A DNA stretch of 35,967 nt, from positions 1-35,967 of the forward strand of contig WHUX01000372.1 of assembly GCA_015179025.1 (NCBI GenBank), given 5' to 3'. Shown piece after piece: positions 1-8,624 of this stretch. The number at the start of each line of letters is the position of its first letter. The stretch's first letter is position 1. The translations under genes were made by a program, and so were the position numbers. The DNA is from Terfezia claveryi. Its lineage: Eukaryota; Ascomycota; Pezizomycetes; Pezizales; Pezizaceae. Below the pieces are notes generated by a model. The model saw only the letters and a list, made by a program, of their open reading frames with translations, searched no databases and was not told where the DNA came from.

Positions 1-144
1 TAGTACTCGTAATAGAAACTAGATAGATAATAATAGAAAGGATATCGTAATAGAGAAACATATAACGATATAAGTTAATATAGATGCCGAAATATTAAAG
101 TAATAACGACATAGGAAGGGCACAGAATGTATGCCGCAACAACA
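1..144. other. AT-rich sequence with no recognised feature
   Basis: This stretch is AT-rich and full of short TAATA/TATAA words. I see no coding potential, RNA gene or LTR homology in it. It may be the decayed interior of an older element, but nothing shows that directly. Confidence 0.5.
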
Positions 145-278
145 CGTAGCGTTCCTACGTGTGTCTTACCCTAGCCTTTCCCCCGATCACACACGTAGCG
201 CTCCTACGTGTGCGATTGCCCCTTGCCACTTCCCTGGCGTACCCCTTGGTCGCCTTGTCCCCCAGAGCCCTCGTTACA
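145..278 (+). repeat. LTR fragment of the A/B/D gypsy family, inverted
   Basis: The reverse complement of this stretch matches the first ~130 bp of the A/B/D LTRs as they read on the plus strand. It begins TGTAACGAGGGCTC and carries both CACGTAG...CTACGTG inverted repeats. The orientation is that of a plus-strand element, opposite to A, B and D. The rest of the LTR is missing at the left edge. No target-site duplication can be assigned. Confidence 0.85.
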
Positions 279-534
279 CACATCAGGAAAGAAAATAGTT
301 TGTCTCCAGTGTCTCTAGAGACAGTATTGCTACTGGAGACAAGGTATGTCTCCACGATTGGCAGAATGTCTCTCAGTGTCTCTTGGAGATACTGGGGGAT
401 ACTGGAAGACACATGGGAGACACTCACGAGACATCTAGAAGACATAAAAGACACAAAAGACACCAGAGACAACCCTGTCTCCTAGAGACAACCCTGTCTC
501 CTAAAAATACCACCTAGCGTCCCGATGCAACTTT
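279..534. repeat. GAGACA/TGTCTC-rich repeat block
   Basis: The hexamer GAGACA and its complement TGTCTC recur many times in both orientations over about 200 bp. The block includes a perfect 14-bp palindrome, TGTCTCTAGAGACA, at 310-323. It also includes two perfect tandem copies of a 19-bp unit at 465-483 and 484-502; each unit can fold on itself (GAGACA with TGTCTC). Open frames on both strands here follow from the repeat and have no recognisable protein. Origin is unknown. Confidence 0.6.
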
Positions 535-643
535 TTTCTTGCTAATGCAATAACCTATAAATATATGAGAGCTAATGGTGAACTATAGAGAATTTAGCTG
601 AGTCCCCTAATAGCTTGATCTGTACTGAGTTCTTCCAGGCTCT
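535..643 (-). pseudogene. gag relic X, part downstream of the element A insertion
   Basis: On the minus strand this encodes a decayed piece of the A/B/D family gag. It aligns with the B gag from the AWKNS motif through the HRLAYVYGLL region, with stop codons and many transitions. Homology ends near 535. The other part of the same gag lies at 6972-7150, beyond element A. Taking out element A and one GCTCT copy joins the two parts in frame across the conserved ...LRAWKNS... stretch, which shows this gag was the insertion target. Confidence 0.85.
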
Positions 644-1241
644 TGTAACAAAGGCTCTAGAGACAAGGCAACCAAGGGGTACGCTGGGGCAAGGGCAAGG
701 CTAGGGTGACACTCACGTAGGAACGCTACGTGTGCAACTAGGGGAAAAGGCTAGGAGGCGAGGGCGAGAGATGCAGTGGGCAAGGGACACGAGACACGTG
801 GAGGCAGTTGCCGCATATGTCGGAGGGAGGCAGCTGTGCTGCAGAGCTGTTCACGAGACAAGGAGGTGCACAAGGGAGGTGCACAAGCACTGGGAGACGC
901 AAGGTCCTGTATTGGATATTCAAGAAGTTGGATGGGGATCCAATGACAGTACGAGGGACAGGCTCTATATATACATAACTCGGTCAGGGCAATAGAGGAA
1001 ATAAGCTTCTCTATCTCGGAAGCCAAGGAAAAGGTAATGATAACAATAACCCATCACCTGCGATCACAGGTGATGACAAAGACAACAATGGTAATAACCC
1101 ATCACCTGGGTCGTAGGTGATGCCAAAGGCAACAATAACGATTCCTCATCACCTGAGACGCAGGTGATAACAAAGACAACAATGGCAATGACCTGTCACC
1201 TGCGATCGCAGGTGATTCCAACTGAACACATGGTTGTTATA
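644..1241 (-). repeat. 3' LTR of element A
   Basis: On the plus strand the LTR runs from TGTAACAAAGG to GGTTGTTATA; the terminal CA appears mutated to TA. It matches 6374-6971 along its length. It contains a CACGTAG/CTACGTG inverted repeat, a TATATATA box near 965 and four tandem palindromic units at 1052-1216. The polypurine tract follows directly at its inner edge. Confidence 0.93.
1052..1216. repeat. Palindrome array in U3, four units (A 3' LTR)
   Basis: Four units of about 22-24 bp, each an inverted repeat of the form ATCACCTG-N-CAGGTGAT, occur at ~48-bp spacing (1052-1075, 1100-1122, 1147-1168, 1196-1215). The spacers read roughly ACAAAGACAACAATG. The last unit is a perfect 20-bp palindrome, TCACCTGCGATCGCAGGTGA. 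The array lies upstream of the TATA box in the element's own orientation, that is in U3. Confidence 0.9.
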
Positions 1242-1256
1242 CTATCCCCCTTTAGG
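1242..1256 (-). other. Polypurine tract of element A
   Basis: On the minus strand the sequence just before the 3' LTR reads CTAAAGGGGGATAG. It is purine-rich and abuts the LTR, as expected of the plus-strand DNA primer. The same tract is found at the equivalent place in B and D. Confidence 0.85.
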
Positions 1257-4200
1257 CTGAAGCTCCAGCGACTGGGAGGCCTGGGCATGATAACCGGCAA
1301 AATCAACACAGAAAACAACAACAAGGGTAGAAACAAAAACCCCAACTCCAAACAACAACAAGAATACAAAAGGTCTGACATCATTCAACTGGGCGAGGCT
1401 TCCTCGAGTATTGTTGGTGGAACAGGGTGACCAAGTTCTGTATGTTTTCCAAGTCTTCCCCAGGTTGCCAGGTAGTCTCCTCGTCCCCTAACCACTTGAC
1501 CTTGTATTGCAGATGACCATACCTCTTTCTTGAGTCCAATACCTCTTTGACCTCCTACTCCTCTTCACCCTCGATCACTACAGGAGGGGGAGGGGGGTGT
1601 TTCTGCCCTGGGAGGGGATCATCAGCTGCTGGCTCAATTTCCGATACATGTACAACTGAGTGGCATTTGATGTCCTTGGGGAACATCAATCGATAGGCAT
1701 GAGTGCCCACAGCGGCCACCACCTCGAATGGACCTAGGAACTTATAGTCGAGCCTATGAAATGGCCATTCCGTTCGGAAGTGCCTACTGGAGAGCCACAC
1801 CTTATCTCCTAGCTGATACTTGGGGGCTGGCAACCGTGATCCATTGGCATACTCCACTTGCCTGGCTTGAGCATATACCAGTTCGGCTCTTAGGATGGAG
1901 TGCAACTCAGCAATCTTCGTGGTGAACTCCTTAGCTGGGGTATTCTCCCTAGCCTTGTGCAGGAGTGCTAAGGAGTCCATGAAATGAGGGTGCCAGCCAT
2001 AATTGGCCAGGAACGGGGAGGTTTTTAGAGTCTTAAAGAAATGGTTGTTAGCAGCAAACTCACAGGTTGCCAGTAGCGAAACCTAGTTGTTTTGCTGGTA
2101 ATTGACGTATGCTCTCAGGTACTGCTACATGATCGCATTCATTTACTCAGACTGACTATTTGTTTGGGGGTGATACGATGTGGAGAGGTGTACATTGATT
2201 TCCAGAAGCTCGCAGTATACCTTCCAGAAGTCTGAGTCGAATTGGGGGCCACGGTCCGAGACGACTGACTTGGGGAGACCATGGTAGTAGAATATATGGT
2301 TGAGGTAGAGGCCGGCGAGGTCCCTGACTGAACAGGTATCATGGCAAGGTATAACATGCCTCATTTTGGTCAATCGATCTACTACCATAAGGATAGCATT
2401 AAACCCCGAATCCTCCAGCAACCCAGTCACAAAGTCCATGGTTAGGTGTTGCTAAGGTTGGTCTGGGATCTCCAAGGGCTTCAGGGTCCTATAAGGAGCA
2501 TGATGGGTAGGCTTAGCACGCTTGCAAACATAGCAGTTCCATATGTACCGCTCCACCTCCTTCCGTTAGTCAATCCACGTATATTGCCTAGCTAGCAGCT
2601 TTAACGTTTTAGCTACCCTAGGATGAGCCGCAGCCAGGGTATCATGGTGTTCCTTGATCACCTACATCCGCAGCTCCTCTTCAGGTATATAGAGCTGATC
2701 TAGGTGGTATAGGAGGCCGTCCTGAGTAGTGCACTCGGCTAGGGAAATCTTAGTATGATGGCACTATCCAGACTCCAATGCAGTGATTATATCCTTAACC
2801 AGGTCGTCCTCCACATATGCCCATTATATCTGCAGAAGGAAATCTGCCCCGAGGTTCGCTTCAGCTTTAGCATCCATATCAGCCTCAGCATGGCTATTGG
2901 CCGCCAGGTCGAGATTTTCAGGTTTCAGTACTACCTGATTTTGGTACTTCAGCCTTTCATCCCCCCCTTTAGGGAGATCTCCTAATCTCCTGGTCAGTAC
3001 ATCTGGCTTACCCCCAGCTTTTCCAGGCCGATACTTGATCTTGAAATTGAATTGAGATAAGAACTCTGACCACCTAGCCTGCCGTCGGTTCAGTAGCTTA
3101 GTAGTAGTAAAGTACTCAAGGTTCTTATAATTGGATAGCATCTCGATGATCCCCTTGGCTGACTCCAAGTGACACCTCCATTCCTCAAAAGCTCGGACAA
3201 TAGCCATTAATTCTTTATCATAGATGTCGTAATTACACTCCGACGGGAAGTGCTTTTTAGAGAAATAGGCCACCGAGTGGAGGACTCCATTGACATACTG
3301 GGACAGGATTCCGGCGGAGACATAGTCGGAGGCATCCGTTTCCACGATACACTCGCTATCGGGATCAAAGTGAGCCAGTATACATGCCGAGCAGAAGGCT
3401 TCCTTGAGGTTCTGGAAGGCGGATTGGGCTTCTGGACACCAGTAGAATCGCCGGTCCTTTTTGGTCAGGGTTGTGAGGGGGGCCACAATCTTGGAATACC
3501 CTAGAATGAACCGTCGGTAAAAGTTGGCGAATCACAGGAAGGCCTGAACATCTGTAAGATTTGCTGGGACTTCCCACTCCTGAACGGCGGTGACCTTAGC
3601 AGGGTCCATTCTAATACCTTCTGTAGTGATGATCAACCCTAGATACTTAACCTCCTGCACATGGAACTCGCACTTTTCCGGCTTCAGATACAACCCAGCT
3701 CTCTCCAGCTTCTCTAGCACTTGTCGGACGTAGATCTTGTATTCTGCTTGAGTATCCAAGTAGATGAGGATATTGTCCAGGTAGGTGGTGCAGAATACAT
3801 CTAGAAAATCCCACAGAGTGTCATTGATAAGGTGCTGAAACAAGGCGGAGGTGTTAGTTAGGCCGAAAGGCATCATATTATACTCAAAATGGCTATATCA
3901 TGTCCGGAAGGCAGTTTTACACTCCTTCCCCTCAGCAATTCATACCAAGTTGTATGCCCCTCTCAGATCCAATTTGGTGAACCATTTTGCTTTGGAAAGT
4001 TTGGTTAATGTCTCCTGGATCAGGGGTAAGGGGTATCTGTTCTTGACCGTTATCTCGTTCAGGCCACGATAATCAACATACAACTGAAGAGAGCCGTCCG
4101 ACTTCTTCACAAACAGCACAGGGGCACCCGCTGGGGAGGAGCTGTGGTGAATAAAGCTCTTGTTGAGGTTTTCCTCTAGATACTTTTTCAGAGCTTCCAG

Positions 4201-4515
4201 TTCTACTCGGGATATCCCATAGAGAGGTCTATAAGGGGGGGTCTTTCCTTCCACCAGTGGGATTGTATGGTTGTATAGTCGATGGGGGGCAAGCTTTTCT
4301 GCTGCTTTTTCCAAGAACAGGTCAATGAATTCATGTTATTCCCTCGGAACTATGGATTTCCACTCCTTTTTGAATCTCGTCTTGTCAATCTCTAGGTTCA
4401 CTTCATGTATGAAGAAAGCATGTGCCTTCAGTTTGTGCCTCCTGGTGAGGTTAGCGAAAGCCCTTGCCCCGATGAAGCTAACGTTCAGGGGTTTTGGGGT
4501 CGCCAGGGGGACAGA

Positions 4516-4582
4516 GAAGACAGGGGAAACAGGGGGAAAACGGGAAATAGGGGGAACAGGGGGAACAGGGGTAACCGGGGAG
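4516..4582 (-). repeat. Pro/Val-coding minisatellite in pol linker (A)
   Basis: Imperfect repeats of a ~9-bp G-rich unit (GGGGGAACA type on the plus strand) encode a Pro-Val-Pro linker between protease and RT. The copy number differs from element B, and element D lacks the array. Confidence 0.75.
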
Positions 4583-5138
4583 TGGGCAGTATTGATGTGC
4601 GCGGGCTGGTGTACCACCTGGGCTGGGTGGATTATCGGGGATAGTAATACACATAGCCCTGTAATGGTGATTTTTGGACCTCCACAGTTTTTTCTGCAAT
4701 AATGGCTGTTGAATTGCAAGGTGTACGAGCCGAAGCTGACTGACACATCGTGCATTCTGAGCCAGGGGATCCCAAGCAAAATTGGATATTTTAGTTTGGT
4801 CACAAATATTGAAAGGTCCTCTGAATGGTCTCCATTAGCACTGGGCAGACACGCGAGGTCAGTAATATCCCAGAAGAGATGGGGCAGCCATCAATGACGT
4901 CGAGAAGGTAGGGGGTCTTTAACTTTGAGGTTGGTATGGAATTTTTACTGACGAAGGCCTAATCAATGCATGCAATTCCTGAAGCACCACAATTGATGAT
5001 AGTTGATGTTACTACTGTTTTACCATTGAATCTAAGAGTTATTGGTACTACAAAATGCTCGCCAAACAAGCAAGATTCATCAATAGACATAGGTGCAGGC
5101 AAAGAAAACGCAGATAAAGATAAATGGTCCTGGGCAGG

Positions 5139-5183
5139 TCCCTTGCTAGTGTCAGTGACTAGGCAAGAGACAGGGCTTTTCCC
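5139..5183 (-). promoter_or_regulatory. Candidate -1 ribosomal frameshift signal (A)
   Basis: Read on the minus strand: heptamer GGGAAAA (5177-5183) in gag phase G GGA AAA, a 6-nt spacer, then a stem-loop at 5139-5170. The arms are TCTCTTG-C-CTAGT and ACTAG-CAAGGGA, with one bulged C, one U.G pair and a 7-nt loop. The gag stop TAG lies in the 5' arm. Pol is open in the -1 frame from the heptamer onward. The layout matches the canonical slippery site plus spacer plus structure. Activity is untested. Confidence 0.7.
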
Positions 5184-6337
5184 GACTCATCAACCTCCTC
5201 GATCCTGGATTTGGAGATGGCATGTACGGCCATTGAGCGGTTTTTGCGGAGGGGACATGCCGCGATAAAATGGTCCCCTTTTCTGCATGCTATGCACAGC
5301 CCGTTCATCCGGCGGCGATCTCTCTCCTCTTGGGTTAACCGTGGCCTACCTGCGGATAGGTCCATAGGTGCGGCACTACCCGCCATAAGAGAGAGGTGCG
5401 CGGGTTTGTTGGCCGAGGCCGGAACTTGGGTAGGCTTGGGGGTCAGTTGCTGTTGTGGTAGTTGCTGAGGTGAGCAGGTGGTAGGGCGGAAGGTAGGGCG
5501 GTATCTCAACCTAGCCATCCATTGTTCCACCCTGGATGCCTGGTCAATTAATTCATCAAGACTCTTGGTCTCTGAGAGGGTGACCATGGCTTGTTGAAGC
5601 TCGTCACTCAGTCTCTCCTAGAACTACTCGAGCTTTGACTGGTTATTCCACAATACTTCTACTGCCAGCCTGGAGAACTCTGCCATATATGTGGACAGAT
5701 CCGAATTACATTGTTTCTGGGCTCGGAGGGCTTGGCTAGCCGTGCTCATAGCATCGGGGTCCCCAAAAGCCCTGTCCAGAATAGCGAAGTATCTCGAGAT
5801 GCCATCCAGCTTAATCCCAGTCTCAAGGATATATGGCTGGATTTGATCTACTGCCTTACCTTCCAGCAGGGCAAAGACATAAGCCAATCGGTGTTGCTCA
5901 GATGAGAATCTGGCTGAGTCTCCATTGAGTTTGAAGTTTACCGAGTTCTTTCAGGCTTGGAGGCGAGCCCTATTCCTATTGAATTTGGTAGGGGTTGGAA
6001 TACTTTTGGTTTTGGTGGTTGGTGCAGAGGGTGGGGTTGCCGACATAGTGGCCATAACGCAGTTAAGGGTCTGGATCGTAGTTCGCTCATTGGCCAGAGC
6101 GATGGTGGTATTGTCAAGGTCATTTTGGAGTACTGTGATTTCTTCATCGGCGGATCTTAGTTTTTATTCTGCTACAGCCAAGCTATTGCCGAGTTCGGCC
6201 CCGATGGCATCCATGGCCTCGAAGATGTTAATGACCTTTCGACGATAGGTATTCAATTCGTTCGGGCCTGAGGGTATATGGGAGTTCCTGCAGGTCTGGA
6301 ACCTGACGGCGACTGGTGGGAGAGCTGCTCCTGACAT
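5159..6337 (-). pseudogene. gag: Element A gag, interrupted by stop codons
   Basis: Structural protein of the retrotransposon particle. The ATG at 6335-6337 lies 36 bp inside the 5' LTR, and the frame can be followed to the TAG at 5159-5161 (~392 codons) without a frameshift. It holds a retrotransposon gag domain (conserved KAWKNS-like region, HRLAYVFALLEG, LDRAFGDPD) and near the C-terminus a CCHC knuckle CIACRKGDHFIAAC (CX2CX4HX4C) for RNA binding. At least four codons are stops, including Trp to TGA near 5957, a pair near 5614-5620, and a Gln to TAA near 6160. All are consistent with transition decay. Confidence 0.9.
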
Positions 6338-6373
6338 GTCTGCCTACCAGTTGGTCCAAAGGATCCAACATAG

Positions 6374-6971
6374 TGTAATGATGGCTCTGGGGACAAGGCA
6401 ACTAAGGGATACCCCGGGACAAGGGCAAGACTAAAATGACACTCACGTAGGAATGCTACGTGTGCAACTAGGGGAAAAGGCTAGGAGGCGAGGGCGAGAG
6501 AGGCAGTAGGCAAGGGACACAAGACATGCGGAGGCAGTTGCCGCGTGTGTCGGAGGGAGGCAGCTGTGCTGCAGAGCTGTTCACAAGACAAGGGGGTGCA
6601 CAAGGGAGGTGCATAAGCACTGGGAGAGGCAAGGTCCTGTATTGGATATACAAGACGTTAGATGGGGATTCAACGACAGTACGAGGGACAGGCTCTATAT
6701 ATACATAACTCAGTCAGGGTAATGGGGGAAATAAGCTTCCCTATCTCGGAAGCCAAGGAAAAGGTAACGATAACAATAACCCATCACCTGTGATTGCAGG
6801 TGATGATAAAGACAACAATAGTAATAACCCATCACCTGCGTCGCAGGTGATGCCGAGGGCAATAATAATGATAACCTATCACCTGCGATGCAGGTGATGA
6901 CAAAGACAACAATGGCAATGACCCGTCACCTGCGATCGCAGGTGATGACAACTGAACACATAGTTGTTACA
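6374..6971 (-). repeat. 5' LTR of element A
   Basis: Runs from TGTAATGATGG to GTTGTTACA and equals the 3' LTR in length (598 bp). The plus-strand-facing sequence includes a TATATATA box at 6696-6703, which on the minus strand would drive gag-pol transcription. The four-unit palindrome array lies at 6782-6946. The GCTCT duplication follows at 6972-6976. Confidence 0.93.
6782..6946. repeat. Palindrome array in U3, four units (A 5' LTR)
   Basis: Four ATCACCTG-N-CAGGTGAT palindromes at 6782-6805, 6830-6852, 6876-6899 and 6926-6945. The last is the same perfect 20-bp palindrome as in the 3' LTR. Same positions and copy number as the other LTR of A. Confidence 0.9.
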
Positions 6972-7150
6972 GCTCTCAGCTTGTCTTGATTCCTATTGAA
7001 CTTGGGGGGGGCTAGTAAGTCCTGTATCTTTAGTGTTTCCTTAGAATCTATAGTATCTAGAGTGCAGATTAACCTTCAAATAGTTTTTCAATCTTTAGTT
7101 GCTTTCTTCTAGAGGAAGGTAATTGTATTCTCGATAGATTTGAGTTGTTA
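6972..7150 (-). pseudogene. gag relic X, part upstream of the element A insertion
   Basis: On the minus strand this aligns with the B gag from the TPKTQDLPTPPKFN region to the KAWKNS region, where element A interrupts it. N-terminal sequence beyond about 7150 is missing or too decayed to follow. It precedes 535-643 in the reading direction. Confidence 0.75.
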
Positions 7151-7159
7151 CTCATAAAA

Positions 7160-7574
7160 TATTGGATAGAAATCCAATAACAGTATAAGGGATAGGGGCT
7201 ATATATACATAATTCTGTTAGGATAATAGAAGGAATAAGCTTCCCAAGATCCCTATTTCAGAAGCCAAGCAAGGTAATGATAACCTATTACCTATGATCA
7301 TAGGTGATAACAAAGACAACAATAGTAATAACCTATTACCTATATTGTAGGTAATACTGAGAGCAACAATAATAATAATTTATTATCTATAATCGCAAGT
7401 AATGATAAAGACAACTATAGCAATAATCTATTACTTGTGTCATAGGTAATGCCAAGGAGAAGAATAATGATAAACTATCACCTGTAATTGTAAGTGATGA
7501 TAAAGACAACAATGGCAATAATCCATTATCTGCATTACAGGTAATAACAAGGACAACTAAGTCCACAGTTATGA
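7160..7574 (-). repeat. RIP-decayed partial LTR, probably of element X
   Basis: Matches the inner and U3 half of the A LTR (TATATATACATAA box near 7200, then the palindrome array) with many C-to-T and G-to-A changes. Orientation is that of a minus-strand element, so it is placed as the 5' LTR of the gag relic X. The beginning of the LTR is lost. Confidence 0.8.
7285..7548. repeat. Palindrome array in U3, six units (relic LTR)
   Basis: Six degenerate units related to ATCACCTG-N-CAGGTGAT, about 48 bp apart, starting near 7285, 7333, 7380, 7429, 7476 and 7523. Many have CACC changed to TACC or TATC, as expected from C-to-T decay. This is the longest array of the family in the window. Confidence 0.8.
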
Positions 7575-7575
7575 T

Positions 7576-7902
7576 ATATATCTTCATCTCTCTATCCTTT
7601 TGTTGGATCCCTATCCAATATCTTGTATACCCAATATAGAACATTGCTTCTCCTAGTACTTGTATATCTCCCTTATGTACCTCTCTATCTTGTAAACAGC
7701 TCTGTAGTATAGCTGTCTCCCTCTGATATACATAGGAACTGATTCCATATGTCTCTTATTCTTGCCTCTTGCCTTCTACCTTTGTCTCATATCTTAGCCT
7801 TCCCCTAGTCACATATGTAGTATTCTTATATATGTCTTATACTAGCCCTGCCTTTGTCTTAGCGTACCCCTTGGTTGCCTTATTCTCAAAGCACACATTA
7901 CA
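7576..7902 (+). repeat. Inverted partial LTR facing the previous one
   Basis: The reverse complement starts TGTAATGTGTGCTTTGAG and matches the first ~330 bp of the A/B/D LTRs up to just beyond the TATA region. It lies head to head with 7160-7574. The U3 array is absent. The outer end (CATTACA, 7896-7902) abuts the integrase relic C. Confidence 0.8.
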
Positions 7903-8093
7903 GATAAAAAGTAAGAAGATATTATGAACTTTGTAGTAGAATATACTAAGTATCAGAAAGTAAAGGTAGATAAGTATTGTAAGTAAACAAAGCTAGTACT
8001 AATACCAACTAGAGAACAACTATTTAAGGAGATAGCTATGGACTTTATTGATAAGCTACTAGAGTCAAAAGGTTTCAATATAATACTCATTAT
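7903..8093 (+). pseudogene. Element C integrase, N-terminal part
   Basis: Plus-strand reading shows the end of an integrase zinc finger (its first Cys is Tyr, TGT to TAT; second finger residues also altered), then the start of the catalytic core with MDFIDKLLESKGFN..ILII. Family knowledge places the first catalytic Asp in the DF pair. The sequence stops at ATTAT, the target duplication of element B, and resumes in frame at 14463 after B. Nonsense codons are present. Confidence 0.85.
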
Positions 8094-8609
8094 TGTAACG
8101 GGGGCTCAGGGGACAAGGCGACCAAGGGGTACGCCGGGGCGAGGACAGGAACAAGGTGAGACACATGTAGGAGCGCTACGTGTGTGATCAGGGGAAAGGC
8201 TAGGGGCAAGGCAAGGGCAGGGCTAGGGTAACACACACACACACGTAGGAACGCTACGTGTGTGACTGGGGAAGGCTGGGACGGGGGACAAGGGCAAGAG
8301 GCACGAGACACGCGGAAGTAGTTGCCGCGTGTGTCGGAGGGAGGCAGCTGTGCTGCAGAGTAGTTCACGAGACAAGGGGGGGGGGTGCACAAGGGAGATG
8401 CACAAGCGCTGGGAGAGGCAAGGTCCTGTATTGGATATACAAGACGTTGGATAGGGATCCAACGAGAGGGCGGAGAGAGCAAGCTATATATACAGGCTTC
8501 CTTCCTGGCCAAGGCCAGCAGAAGGAATAAGGTTCCTGAGACCCCTTATTTCGGGAGCCGAGATAACAACAACGAGGTCAGACTAGGCTGGGAAGGGACG
8601 GTTGTGACA
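8094..8609 (-). repeat. 3' LTR of element B
   Basis: Runs from TGTAACGGGGGCTC to GGTTGTGACA, with the canonical TG...CA ends. It contains two CACGTAG-N5-CTACGTG-type inverted repeats, a (CA)n run, a TATATATA box near 8485 and an ACGTTGGAT...ATCCAACG inverted repeat near 8446-8463. Confidence 0.95.
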
Positions 8610-8624
8610 CTATCCCCCCTTTAG
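8610..8624 (-). other. Polypurine tract of element B
   Basis: On the minus strand CTAAAGGGGGGATAG ends at the LTR boundary. It is the expected second-strand primer site. Confidence 0.88.

Larger units (their letters stand above)
1381..5183 (-). pseudogene. pol: Element A pol: PR-RT-RNase H-IN-chromodomain, broken
   Basis: Would encode the retrotransposon polyprotein, expressed by -1 frameshift from gag. In order on the minus strand: protease near 4994, where the catalytic Asp of DCGAS is Asn (codon 4992-4994); a short Pro/Val-rich linker (~4516-4582); RT with LDLRGAYNLV near 3950 and the active-site box reading YLDN instead of YLDD at 3772-3783; RNase H with ETDASDYV and [13 protein letters not shown] near 3190-3345; integrase zinc finger near 2560; core with DFVTGL, SDRGPQF and QSE; then the GPF module and chromodomain near 1430-1560. 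The Trp before the chromodomain is a stop (TAG). A frameshift lies near 4810-4880 and several Trp/Gln codons are stops. The frame ends at a TGA at 1381-1383. Confidence 0.93.
644..6971 (-). mobile_element. Gypsy chromovirus copy A, full length, decayed
   Basis: This is a complete Ty3/gypsy LTR retrotransposon on the minus strand. Its two LTRs are 598 bp each and it is flanked by the direct repeat GCTCT at 639-643 and 6972-6976. The order on the minus strand is 5' LTR, gag, protease, RT, RNase H, integrase, chromodomain, polypurine tract, 3' LTR. Coding frames carry many nonsense codons (Gln and Trp codons changed to stops) and at least one frameshift in the protease, so the copy is non-functional. 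The LTRs differ from each other at many sites, mostly transitions, so A looks older than B. Confidence 0.95.

Noticed and set aside
155..485. Open frames on both strands over the left LTR fragment and the GAGACA block
   Set aside because: They follow from repeat sequence and LTR palindromes, have no recognisable domain and overlap each other on opposite strands.
1052..1216. CRISPR-like appearance of the regularly spaced palindromes
   Set aside because: Spacers are themselves conserved repeats, the units sit inside LTRs of a eukaryotic retrotransposon, and no cas genes are present.
8090..8624. Long open frames inside the LTRs (also at 732-1026, 14076-14477, 28040-28541)
   Set aside because: They occur at matching places in each LTR on both strands because the sequence is GC-rich and stop-poor. 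No protein family is seen and the copies do not keep one frame.
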